Positions 32,447-39,832 of a stretch of DNA of 64,000 nt are shown here, piece by piece. Positions within the stretch are counted from its first letter, which is position 1, and each line of letters starts with the position of its first letter. A model generated the notes under the pieces. The model saw only the letters and a list, made by a program, of their open reading frames with translations. It did not search any database and was not told the DNA's origin. Origin of the DNA: Candidatus Peregrinibacteria bacterium (GTDB lineage Bacteria; Patescibacteriota; Gracilibacteria; Peribacterales; Peribacteraceae). The stretch lies in contig JACPXZ010000025.1 of assembly GCA_016196225.1 (NCBI GenBank), positions 1-64,000 on the forward strand. Reading direction: 5' to 3'. Both the position numbers and the translations under genes were made by a program.

Positions 32447-33485
32447 AACGGAGTTCTTGGAAGAGTTTTAATATCACGCCCATATTCTGCATGCAGGCAA
32501 TGGTTTCGGCATACCGTTCGTGTATGTGAAATAAATGATGAAGGTAACTCTTGGTGTGTGTTCGACTTAATGGTGATGGCGAATCGGGATCAATGGGGGA
32601 GTGATCGTCCCGGTATTCTTGTTTGATAATCCGGATCGTTGAACCATCAGAGAGATGGAGTGTCCCGTGCCGCGCTTCGCGCATGGGGAGAACGCAATCG
32701 AACATGTCGATGCCTTTTGCGATGCAGTGTTTCAGTTGCGATAATCGGCCGACACCCATGAGGTAACGGGGGGCTGCGGTCGGCAATAGAGGAGTGATGC
32801 ATTCAAGGACGCCATACATCTCCGTTTCGGATTCGCCGACAGCCAGCCCACCGATTGCGTATCCATCGAATCCGATGGCCATAAGCTCCTCTGTACATTT
32901 TTCGCGCAGGTCCCTTTCAAGTCCCCCTTGGACAATACCAAAGAGGAGATTTTTATTCGATAACTTTTTTTGCCATTCCTTGCACTCCTTTGCCCATCGA
33001 AGCGTCCGATCCACTGCTTCGATCAATCGCTTGCGAGGGGCGGTGGAGGGGGGACAGTCGTCAAAACACATAATGATATCGGACCCTAATGTATGTTGAA
33101 TCTTCATTGCTTCTTCGGGACCCAGGAAGAGCGGTGCCCCATCGATGTGGGACTGGAAGTGCACACCATGCGGTTCGATCCGCAACCGGTGCCGGAGAGA
33201 AAAGACTTGGAATCCTCCCGAATCCGTGAGGATGGGTTTATCCCAGCCGATGAATGAATGCAGTCCTCCTGCATCTCGAACGATGTTTTCGCCCGGTCGA
33301 AGATGAAGGTGATAGGTATTGCAGAGGAGAATCTGCGCTCCAAGCTGATGAAGATCATTTAAGGTGATTCCTCGCATCGCGCCACCTGTTGCGACCGGCA
33401 GGAAAAAGGGCGTTTGGATATCGCCATGAGCAGTATGGAGTGTCCCATGTCTTGAAGACGATGGTATGGCATGCAATGTAAACAT
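32436..33485 (-). CDS. tgt: Queuine tRNA-ribosyltransferase, zinc cysteines lost
   Basis: A 349-residue TGT barrel that exchanges guanine 34 of certain tRNAs for a queuosine precursor. Landmarks are TPFFLPVATGGAMRGIT, ILLCNTYHLHLRPG, the catalytic region LTDSGGFQVFSL, IQHTLGSDIIMCFDDC, GGLAVGE and GIDMFDCVLPMREARHG. The zinc site, normally CxCxxC about 30 residues on, reads DSPSPLS, so all three cysteines are serine, while the following YLHHL is kept. The start MFTLHAIPS fits the family; the ORF-track extension of about 104 codons runs back over the neighbouring gene. Confidence 0.9.
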   Translation of the reverse strand: MFTLHAIPSSSRHGTLHTAHGDIQTPFFLPVATGGAMRGITLNDLHQLGAQILLCNTYHLHLRPGENIVRDAGGLHSFIGWDKPILTDSGGFQVFSLRHRLRIEPHGVHFQSHIDGAPLFLGPEEAMKIQHTLGSDIIMCFDDCPPSTAPRKRLIEAVDRTLRWAKECKEWQKKLSNKNLLFGIVQGGLERDLREKCTEELMAIGFDGYAIGGLAVGESETEMYGVLECITPLLPTAAPRYLMGVGRLSQLKHCIAKGIDMFDCVLPMREARHGTLHLSDGSTIRIIKQEYRDDHSPIDPDSPSPLSRTHTKSYLHHLFHIHERYAETIACMQNMGVILKLFQELRSTR

Positions 33486-33600
33486 TGTTGAACAGGGGAT
33501 TTTAACTTGCAGAAGCAGTGTAATTATGAACAAATCACTTGTACAGATTGGGGGCGTAACCCATACTGTCCTATGTTTTACCCTTTTCCTCCATTTTCCT

Positions 33601-34011
33601 ATGACGGTGTCTTGTTGCTCACTCCCCAAGGATGCAAAGGGAGTTTCTACGTGGGTGCTGCGCAGTACCTTCGGTTTGGCTCTGGTTTTTATCGGAGTCA
33701 AACATTTAATGATGGTGGATTCGTTCGCCGGTTTTGTTGCGCAGGATCTTGGTGTCCTCTCGCCACTCGGTGAACTCTGGGCATATGTGTATTCCATTCT
33801 TCTTGTGGTTGGCGGCGTTCTTTTTGTGTTGGATATTCATCGGGACAAAGCGGCATGGGCTGCAGGAGTGGCACTCGGATCTATTGTTGTCGGTATGCTC
33901 CTAAAGCCGTTGCTTGGAGGAGTAGAACTCGGCTCCGTGATGCCGGCAGTCCACAATACATGGATTTGGTTACTGGTGTACGGATATATCGTTTGCTGCA
34001 ACAGTAAATAG
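33601..34011 (+). CDS. DoxX-like small membrane protein
   Basis: A 136-residue protein with four predicted membrane segments: VLRSTFGLALVFIGVKHLMM, LWAYVYSILLVVGGVLFVL, WAAGVALGSIVVGMLL and TWIWLLVYGYIVC. The first resembles the DoxX-type start. ATG 33601 puts the N-terminus just ahead of the first helix; an in-frame ATG at 33526 would add 25 poorly hydrophobic residues. Transcribed divergently from tgt. Function unknown. Confidence 0.6.
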   Translation: MTVSCCSLPKDAKGVSTWVLRSTFGLALVFIGVKHLMMVDSFAGFVAQDLGVLSPLGELWAYVYSILLVVGGVLFVLDIHRDKAAWAAGVALGSIVVGMLLKPLLGGVELGSVMPAVHNTWIWLLVYGYIVCCNSK

Positions 34012-34027
34012 AGTTGTTTTTCAATGC

Positions 34028-34066
34028 TTCCCTCCCCCTTGAGGGGAGGGTCCGGGAGAGGGGGTC
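34028..34066. repeat. CCCTCTCCC-type palindromic repeat
   Basis: TTCCCTCCCCCTTGAGGGGA then GGGTCCGGGAGAGGGGGTC, in the gap between the DoxX-like and clpP genes. Confidence 0.8.
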
Positions 34067-34184
34067 AAAGAATATTTGCCCCTCTTTTTTACCCGCGCAC
34101 CAGTCGCTTCGCTCCGATGCGGGGTTACGCCAATAGGAGATATGTTGGTTCCTGTAAGGAGTTCTCACGGGATGTTTCAGGGCT

Positions 34185-34778
34185 TCACTTCTTAATAATC
34201 CGATCAATCAACCCATAATCAAGGGCTTCCTTTGCAGTCATGAATTTGTCACGCTCGGTGTCTCGTTCGATATCGGAGAGTTTTTTGCCCGTGTGTTTTG
34301 CGAGGAGGGTATTTAAAAGTCCTTTGGTCTTGATGATGTGATCAGCATGGATGGCAATATCCGTAGCCTGTCCTTCTGCTCCCCCCAATGGCTGGTGAAT
34401 CATGATTTCGGCATGTTCAAGTGCAAAGCGTTTACCTTTGGCGCCTCCCATGAGGATGACGGCCGCGCCGCTGGCGGCCATGCCGAGACAAACCGTCGAA
34501 ATATCCGGCTGTACATGCTGCATGGTATCGTACATGGCGAGAGTGGAACTTACTTGTCCTCCGGGAGAGTTGACGTAGAGGGTGATGTCCTTTTTTGGGT
34601 CTTCTTTTTCGAGGAAGAGGAGCTGTGCGATAATGGAATTAGAAACGTCGTCATTGATCGCGGTTCCGAGAAAAACAATGCGTTCTTCGAGAAGTCTGGA
34701 GTAAATGTCATAGACGCGTTCACCAAATTGAGTTTTCTCGATGACGGTCGGAATGATAAAGTTTTTGATGGGAGCCAT
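34185..34778 (-). CDS. clpP: ATP-dependent Clp protease proteolytic subunit
   Basis: A 197-residue ClpP. The catalytic Ser is in [14 protein letters not shown], the His in [10 protein letters not shown] and the Asp in [13 protein letters not shown]. The start of the barrel subunit, [38 protein letters not shown], is typical. ATG 34778 is fixed by TATACT six bases upstream. No clpX is next to it in this window. Confidence 0.96.
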   Translation of the reverse strand: MAPIKNFIIPTVIEKTQFGERVYDIYSRLLEERIVFLGTAINDDVSNSIIAQLLFLEKEDPKKDITLYVNSPGGQVSSTLAMYDTMQHVQPDISTVCLGMAASGAAVILMGGAKGKRFALEHAEIMIHQPLGGAEGQATDIAIHADHIIKTKGLLNTLLAKHTGKKLSDIERDTERDKFMTAKEALDYGLIDRIIKK

Positions 34779-34784
34779 ACCGAT

Positions 34785-34790
34785 AGTATA
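34785..34790 (-). promoter_or_regulatory. -10 box TATACT, leaderless start of clpP
   Basis: On the minus strand TATACT ends six bases before the clpP ATG at 34778. Confidence 0.55.
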
Positions 34791-34849
34791 CCGTTTTTTC
34801 CGGGGGCTCGATACTGGCACGTATCTTAAAAATATTTCACAATGGATGT

Positions 34850-35674
34850 ATGTCGAAGAAACTTATTGTTATCCTTGGGCCAACCGCATCAGGGAAGACC
34901 GAGTTTTCGATAAATATTGCAAGGCTATTAAATAATTCCCTCCCCCTTGGGGGGAGGGTTAGAGAGAGGGGGTCTAAAAAATTCAATATCGAAATCATTA
35001 ACGCTGATTCTCGCCAGTTATACAAATACATGGATATCGGGACGGCGAAAATTTCGACGAAGGAGATGCAAGGAGTTCCGCATCATCTTTTTTCGGTTCT
35101 TGGTCCCAAGGAAAAAGTGACCGTTGGGTGGTACAAAGAGAAGGCGGAACGGGTGATTGAGGATGTTCTTGCTCGTGGCAATATTCCCATCCTTGTCGGC
35201 GGTTCCATGTTATATATCAGCGCGATCACGGATGGCTATGTGTTCACGGGGAAGGGGGGCAAAAGGGCGACTCCCGTTCCATATGATCTTTACATGATCG
35301 GCATGGATATTCCACGACCGCTCCTCTATCGCCGAATCAATGAACGGACAAAAACACTTTTAGAATCCGGATGGATTGGAGAGGTACAAAGACTCTTGGG
35401 GATGGGATATACCGTGAACGATCCCGGGCTTAAGAGTCACGGGTATCGTGAAATCGCTGATGCGATTTTAAATCATCAATCACCCGTCACACAATTACCG
35501 ATAATCTCCGCCAAAATACGACAGTACGCCAAACGGCAGATGACCTGGTGGCGACATGACGAGCGGATCCGATGGATTAATCCTGTTGGTCTTCCTCGAT
35601 CTCTTCCTGAAGATCTGCGAGCTTTTTGTGAGTCTTCTCTTCGACGCGGACATACTCATTCACCGGTTCCATAA
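34850..35674 (+). CDS. miaA: tRNA dimethylallyltransferase
   Basis: Adds dimethylallyl to A37 of tRNAs that read UNN codons. The 274-residue product has the P-loop [12 protein letters not shown], then [65 protein letters not shown] and the C-terminal [12 protein letters not shown]. Between the P-loop helix and INADSRQ an insert ([19 protein letters not shown]) is encoded by an in-frame CCCTCTCCC repeat, where other MiaA proteins go straight on. A shorter insert [10 protein letters not shown] near residue 207 resembles a heptamer repeat product. The enzyme core remains intact. Confidence 0.95.
   Translation: MSKKLIVILGPTASGKTEFSINIARLLNNSLPLGGRVRERGSKKFNIEIINADSRQLYKYMDIGTAKISTKEMQGVPHHLFSVLGPKEKVTVGWYKEKAERVIEDVLARGNIPILVGGSMLYISAITDGYVFTGKGGKRATPVPYDLYMIGMDIPRPLLYRRINERTKTLLESGWIGEVQRLLGMGYTVNDPGLKSHGYREIADAILNHQSPVTQLPIISAKIRQYAKRQMTWWRHDERIRWINPVGLPRSLPEDLRAFCESSLRRGHTHSPVP
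34937..34974. repeat. CCCTCTCCC-type palindromic repeat inside miaA
   Basis: TTCCCTCCCCCTTGGGGGGA then GGGTTAGAGAGAGGGGGTC, read in frame near the 5' end of miaA. Confidence 0.85.
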
Positions 35675-35715
35675 CAGAGTCGGGATTGTGGTTGGACATA
35701 AGGAGAAAGGAATGA

Positions 35716-36108
35716 TTAGAACTTGAATACATCATGATGCTCCTCAAGGCGTTCCTTCATCTGGAGAAGCGTCGCGAGCATATTTTCGTACTGGGGACAC
35801 TCATTAGGGGTTTGCTTGGAGCGGAAGTATTCCTCGATCTTGCGGACAAGATCGACCATGTTGACCAGGGCCAAATCGACCTTGCCTTGGAGAGCCTCGG
35901 GTAATTTTTCGTAGATGTCTTTATTAAGGAATGAATCCGGGACATATGGATCAATTTTCTTTTCATCAATGAGTTTGATCAAGTCATGGAGGAACTTTTC
36001 TAATGTTGGATCCATTGTTCCTGTAAGGGGAGTCCCCGCGTGCTGTTGTTGTTCAAGGGGAAGATCCTGCGCCTTTGCAACTTTTTGTGCGAAAGAGTCG
36101 GCAATCAT
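35716..36108 (-). CDS. Small soluble protein of unknown function
   Basis: A 130-residue acidic protein, predicted all-helical (DPTLEKFLHDLIKLIDEKKIDPYVPDSFLNKDIYEKLPEALQGKVDLALVNMVDLVRKIEEYFRSK). No signal peptide, membrane segment or known motif. The ATG at 36108 overlaps the stop of the upstream membrane protein gene (ATGA), so the two are translationally coupled. The longer ORF-track start lies within that gene. Confidence 0.65.
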   Translation of the reverse strand: MIADSFAQKVAKAQDLPLEQQQHAGTPLTGTMDPTLEKFLHDLIKLIDEKKIDPYVPDSFLNKDIYEKLPEALQGKVDLALVNMVDLVRKIEEYFRSKQTPNECPQYENMLATLLQMKERLEEHHDVFKF

Positions 36109-36497
36109 AGTGTCGGAGCGTACAAGAGAAGAAGAATCCCGATGATCGTTGCGGCAAGGCCGCCGATAAAAGGTATGCTGCTTTTGGCAAGCATCGCTGT
36201 GCGTGCATCTCGTGGGAGGTCGGGATACCAACAGTAGAGAAGTCCTTTAAGGGCGCCCATCCAGGCAAAGAGTTTGACGAGGCCATGCATTTTTGTGGGG
36301 AGGGGACCAAGATCTGGATTTTCCAGAAGGACGAAAAAACAGAGGATCAAAAAGAGAGCGCCAATCGTGCGCATCCAGAGATCATCTTTGAGTGCCTTTT
36401 GCATCCAATGCACGGTTTTTTGGGGGGAAAGCAGCATGGGGAGACCAAAGAGGAGCTCAAGAATGCCCATGATGTATGCGAATGTGGAAAGGGTCAT
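36105..36497 (-). CDS. Small four-helix membrane protein of unknown function
   Basis: A 130-residue protein with four hydrophobic segments: STFAYIMGILELLFGLPMLL, IGALFLILCFFVLLENP, LVKLFAWMGALKGLLYCW and FIGGLAATIIGILLLLYA. No family recognised. ATG 36497 is chosen because TATAAT lies six bases upstream; that box overlaps the divergent recG -10 box. Confidence 0.65.
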   Translation of the reverse strand: MTLSTFAYIMGILELLFGLPMLLSPQKTVHWMQKALKDDLWMRTIGALFLILCFFVLLENPDLGPLPTKMHGLVKLFAWMGALKGLLYCWYPDLPRDARTAMLAKSSIPFIGGLAATIIGILLLLYAPTL

Positions 36498-36503
36498 AGG
36501 TCC

Positions 36504-36511
36504 ATTATACT
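36504..36511. promoter_or_regulatory. Overlapping divergent -10 boxes (recG / 36105 gene)
   Basis: ATTATACT reads as TATACT on the plus strand (six bases before recG GTG 36518) and as TATAAT on the minus strand (six bases before ATG 36497). Both starts are leaderless and 21 bases apart. Confidence 0.75.
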
Positions 36512-36517
36512 TGGGGT

Positions 36518-38500
36518 GTGCCAGATTTGAAAATGCCACTTGCGCAGGTGCTCCGTACGACACAGAAGTACCTTGATGCACTCCGGGAGATTGGTATTAC
36601 GACGGTGGAAGATTTATTGCTGTATCTTCCGCGCACTCATGAGGATTTGAGTACGATGAGTACGCTCCAGAGCGCCCCTTTGAATGAAAAAATAACCGTA
36701 CGAGGGAGGGTTTGTCATCTTAAGAGAGTGTTTACAAGGGGACGTAAACAACTGATTCGGGCGATTTTTATCGACGGTGACGATAATCGTGCGGAAGTCA
36801 TCTGGTTTAACCAACCGCATATCATGCGTATGCTCAAGGAAGGCGATGAGGTCGCTCTGACGGGTAAAATCATAGAAAAAGGATCTGTATTACAAATAGT
36901 GAGTCCGCAGTTTGAAAAAGGGGGAGATCGCCCTCTTATTCATGCCGGTCGCCTGGTCCCGATCTACCCAGAGCATGATGTTATGAGCACAAAATGGTTA
37001 CGGGAAAAGATGATGCTCGTTAAATTTGCGATCGACGTATTGCCGGAGACGTTGCCGGAGGAGGTTGTCCGTGAGGAAGCCATACTCTCGCGTAGAGATG
37101 CGATCCGAACGCTCCATTTTCCTGAGGATCCCGCAGAGGTCGAGCGCGCGCGGGATCGCGTCGCATTTGAGGCAATGTATCGGATTCAGGAGAGTGCTCT
37201 TCTCAAAAAGAAGGAGTGGCAAGCTTCGGTACAAGATCGTCTGAAGATCCCCATGGATACGGATCTTGTGAAGAAGTTTTTTTCGTCCTTGAAGTTTGTA
37301 CCGACCAATGCGCAAAAAATTGCGATGTACGAAATTTTGAAGGATATGGAAAGCGGACGACCCATGTCGCGATTGCTCGAAGGAGATGTCGGATCGGGTA
37401 AGACGCTCGTCGCAACTGTCGTATTGGCGAATGTCATTAAACACGGCGGACAATGTGCATTCATGGTGCCTACCGAAGTGCTTGCCAAACAACATGCGGA
37501 AACCATCACAAAACTTCTGCTTACCGTCTATGATTCACCAATGAGCGTTGCTCTGCTCACGGGTTCTGTTCCGGAATCGGAAGTGCGGAGGATAAAGTTG
37601 GGATTGGGTAATGGGACGATTGATCTGGTGATCGGAACACATGCGCTGATTGAAGACGACGTTCGGTTTAAAAATTTGTGTTTTGTGGTGATTGACGAAC
37701 AACACCGATTTGGCGTCGTGCAAAGAGAATGTCTTACTGCAAAAGGCACTCCGCATGTGCTCCATATGACGGCGACGCCTATCCCACGAACACTCGCACT
37801 TACGGCATACGGACATCACGATCTCTCCGTCCTTACCGAAAAACCGCTCGATCGTCCGTTGATTCATACCAAAGTCGTAAAACCGCGCGATCGAAAAAAG
37901 GTAGAGTTATTTATTGATCGAGAAATTGAAAAGGGAAGGCAAGTGTTTGTGATTTGTCCTCTTATTGAACATAAGGATGATCGTAAATCCGTTGAAGAAG
38001 AATTTACGCGTTTACAGAATGTTTTTCCTCATCGGCGTATTGCGATGCTTCATGGAAGGATGGCATCACGAGAAAAGGAGGACGTCATGCGGATGTTCAA
38101 AGAATGCAAAAGCGATCTCCTGGTATCCACATCGGTCATCGAGGTGGGGATTGATATTCCCAATGCGTCGATTATGCTTATCGAAGGAGCAGAACGATTT
38201 GGATTATCGCAGTTACATCAATTTCGGGGACGGGTTGGGAGAGGGGTTCATGCAAGTTATTGTTTTTTATGCGGGTCTCGATCCGAAAAGGCGGGATCAA
38301 TACGCCTGAAGGCGATGGAAGAATGTAACGATGGATTTAAATTAGCGGAGATTGATCTCAAGTTGCGGGGGCCGGGGGAGCTTTATGGGGTCCGACAAAG
38401 CGGGGTACCGGAAGGTGCGCTAATTCATTTGTTGAACCCAGAACTTGTCGTGCGTGCGCGGCGGGCGGCAGAAAAATACTTGTTTTTCTGCGGGCGATAA
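36518..38500 (+). CDS. recG: ATP-dependent DNA helicase RecG
   Basis: Branched-DNA helicase for fork rescue and recombination; 660 residues. The N-terminal wedge/OB domain runs from LREIGITTVEDLLLYLPRTHED to about residue 150 (KITVRGRVCHLKRVF). The helicase motor has GDVGSGKT, MVPTEVLAKQHAE, IGTHALIEDDV, DEQHRFGV, MTATPIPRTLALT, SVIEVGIDIPNA and QFRGRVGRG. The C-terminus stops at ARRAAEKYLFFCGR, shorter than usual, and these last residues plus the stop codon lie in the left arm and core of an inverted-arm element. GTG 36518 is set by TATACT six bases upstream. Confidence 0.95.
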   Translation: MPDLKMPLAQVLRTTQKYLDALREIGITTVEDLLLYLPRTHEDLSTMSTLQSAPLNEKITVRGRVCHLKRVFTRGRKQLIRAIFIDGDDNRAEVIWFNQPHIMRMLKEGDEVALTGKIIEKGSVLQIVSPQFEKGGDRPLIHAGRLVPIYPEHDVMSTKWLREKMMLVKFAIDVLPETLPEEVVREEAILSRRDAIRTLHFPEDPAEVERARDRVAFEAMYRIQESALLKKKEWQASVQDRLKIPMDTDLVKKFFSSLKFVPTNAQKIAMYEILKDMESGRPMSRLLEGDVGSGKTLVATVVLANVIKHGGQCAFMVPTEVLAKQHAETITKLLLTVYDSPMSVALLTGSVPESEVRRIKLGLGNGTIDLVIGTHALIEDDVRFKNLCFVVIDEQHRFGVVQRECLTAKGTPHVLHMTATPIPRTLALTAYGHHDLSVLTEKPLDRPLIHTKVVKPRDRKKVELFIDREIEKGRQVFVICPLIEHKDDRKSVEEEFTRLQNVFPHRRIAMLHGRMASREKEDVMRMFKECKSDLLVSTSVIEVGIDIPNASIMLIEGAERFGLSQLHQFRGRVGRGVHASYCFLCGSRSEKAGSIRLKAMEECNDGFKLAEIDLKLRGPGELYGVRQSGVPEGALIHLLNPELVVRARRAAEKYLFFCGR

Positions 38501-38561
38501 GGGAATACGAGCATTCCTGGAGGCTGAATTTTCCGCAGAAAAAACAAAGTATTTTTCTGCC
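38467..38561. repeat. Inverted-arm element, copy A (conserved core, variable arms)
   Basis: Left arm 38467-38491 (GGCAGAAAAATACTTG, then TTTTTCTGC) is the near-perfect complement of right arm 38535-38561. The 43-nt centre begins GGGCGATAAGGGAATA and ends TTTTCC. Copy B at 54863-54963 keeps the centre but has unrelated arms that still pair with each other. Confidence 0.8.
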
Positions 38562-38574
38562 CTTTAAAAAATCC

Positions 38575-38602
38575 TTGTTATCTGCATGAGGATTGCTAGA
38601 CT
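38575..38602 (+). promoter_or_regulatory. Promoter TTGTTA-N16-TAGACT
   Basis: TTGTTA 38575-38580 and TAGACT 38597-38602 precede ATG 38613 by ten bases. The ORF-track ATG at 38586 lies inside this promoter. Confidence 0.5.
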
Positions 38603-38612
38603 ACCTTGCGAT

Positions 38613-39314
38613 ATGGCAGACGACGCGTCTCCAAAGGATTCCAAAGCTGCGCCACCTCCACGTCCGGGCGATCCGGTACCGGAGGGTGGTCTTGATCCAA
38701 CGCAGGTTTTTGCGTCGCCTCCACCCCCGCCCCCCGGAGCGCGGAGCGCGCAGGGGGGGCCGCCGCAAGATGACGCCGCTGCCGGTTCAGGGCAAGGGGG
38801 TGCGGGGCAGGTCGCCGGACCTCCACAGGATGCCGGGCCACCTCCGCCTCCGGCCGGTCCGTTAGCGTCCGATGAAGAGCTTAAAGCGAAGGGATATGAC
38901 GATGAGGATATTCGGGTTCTCAAAGAAGTGGGGGACTATCGTTTTGGTGGGGTTGTCGGCACGTTGACCAACGACAATATCGTTGTTCCTCTCCATGCCG
39001 ATACCACATTCGACGAGCAGGGGTTTTTGAAACTTCTTCGGGGAAGTATTTCGCTGACTCGCGATGAAAAGTGGCGCATCATTCAGGCGGTCCCTAAACT
39101 TTCACAATTCCAGGTAGATGAGCTGCAAAAGATTCTTGAGGAGGAGAGGCATAAATTTGGGGAACTTTCCCCCAAACATTTATCGCAACTCAAACGCCTG
39201 GAAGGAAAGCATGCGGAGGATTGGCGTGATCTTCAGTCAATGCATGTTCAACAGCAGGTTAAAAGTGAGGAGAAGGAGAAGGCGGAGGCAATACGGAAAA
39301 AGCTCGGTCTCTAG
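38613..39314 (+). CDS. Proline-rich soluble protein of unknown function
   Basis: A 233-residue protein. Residues 1-90 are a low-complexity Pro/Gly/Ala/Gln region (FASPPPPPPGARSAQGGPP), partly encoded by a C-run/G-run hairpin. The C-terminal part is a charged helical domain (SDEELKAKGYDDEDIRVLKEVGDYRFGG; LRGSISLTRDEKWRIIQAVPKLSQFQVDELQKILEEER; a final KSEEKEKAEAIRKKLGL helix). No signal peptide. It overlaps the convergent next gene by four bases. No family recognised. Confidence 0.6.
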   Translation: MADDASPKDSKAAPPPRPGDPVPEGGLDPTQVFASPPPPPPGARSAQGGPPQDDAAAGSGQGGAGQVAGPPQDAGPPPPPAGPLASDEELKAKGYDDEDIRVLKEVGDYRFGGVVGTLTNDNIVVPLHADTTFDEQGFLKLLRGSISLTRDEKWRIIQAVPKLSQFQVDELQKILEEERHKFGELSPKHLSQLKRLEGKHAEDWRDLQSMHVQQQVKSEEKEKAEAIRKKLGL

Positions 39315-39820
39315 ATATTCACCGCAAACCACGCTGTTCCGAGTACCCATAGACATGTTAGTACCATCCCTTTAAAGATCCCGCCATGGAGTGTTTTATG
39401 GAGAGAAGAAAACATGAGAAAAATAAAAACGCCGAAGGCGGATACAAGAACAGTCGTGGAGGATGCAAGGCCGGCAATAAGTTCGGAGCGAAAGGGGATA
39501 ATGCCACGATATTGATAGGTACCAATGGCAAAGATGAGTCCGTACCAGACGAGTAACCAACCGGCATAGAGGCGGAGGGTATCGATAAGGGGGAGGTAGG
39601 GGGGCAATGGATGGGCTGGAGGTAAAGGATGTTCGGGAGGTTCGTCGATGACAAAAGCCTTTTTGATGTGTTGCTCTTTCATCGTTGCTTCGTGAATTTC
39701 TTCGACAAAGAGCGCCTTGGTTTTAAGGAGATCGCGTGCATGCTGCAGACTCAAGGCATCGATGGTTCCTTCTTTTTGAAGATTTTTGTTATCGCGTGCG
39801 CGATAGAAGAATAATGGCAT
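39311..39820 (-). CDS. Membrane protein with GspF-like N-terminus
   Basis: A 169-residue protein. Residues 1-45 (MPLFFYRARDNKNLQKEGTIDALSLQHARDLLKTKALFVEEI) resemble the first segment of type II secretion/type IV pilus GspF proteins, but the GspF helical domains are absent. After a Pro-rich linker come three membrane segments (LYAGWLLVWYGLIFAIGTY, ELIAGLASSTTVLVSAFGVFIFLMF, IFKGMVLTCLWVLGTAWF). TATACT lies six bases before the ATG. A role in pilus assembly would be speculation. Confidence 0.6.
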   Translation of the reverse strand: MPLFFYRARDNKNLQKEGTIDALSLQHARDLLKTKALFVEEIHEATMKEQHIKKAFVIDEPPEHPLPPAHPLPPYLPLIDTLRLYAGWLLVWYGLIFAIGTYQYRGIIPFRSELIAGLASSTTVLVSAFGVFIFLMFSSLHKTLHGGIFKGMVLTCLWVLGTAWFAVNI

Positions 39821-39826
39821 GGAGGA

Positions 39827-39832
39827 AGTATA
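39827..39832 (-). promoter_or_regulatory. -10 box TATACT, leaderless start of the 39311 gene
   Basis: Minus-strand TATACT ends six bases before ATG 39820. It abuts the stop codon of the upstream lipoprotein gene. Confidence 0.55.

Noticed and set aside
33486-33797. 104-codon N-terminal extension of tgt
   Set aside because: Overlaps the divergent DoxX-like gene and has no similarity to TGT; MFTLHAIPS is the normal family start.
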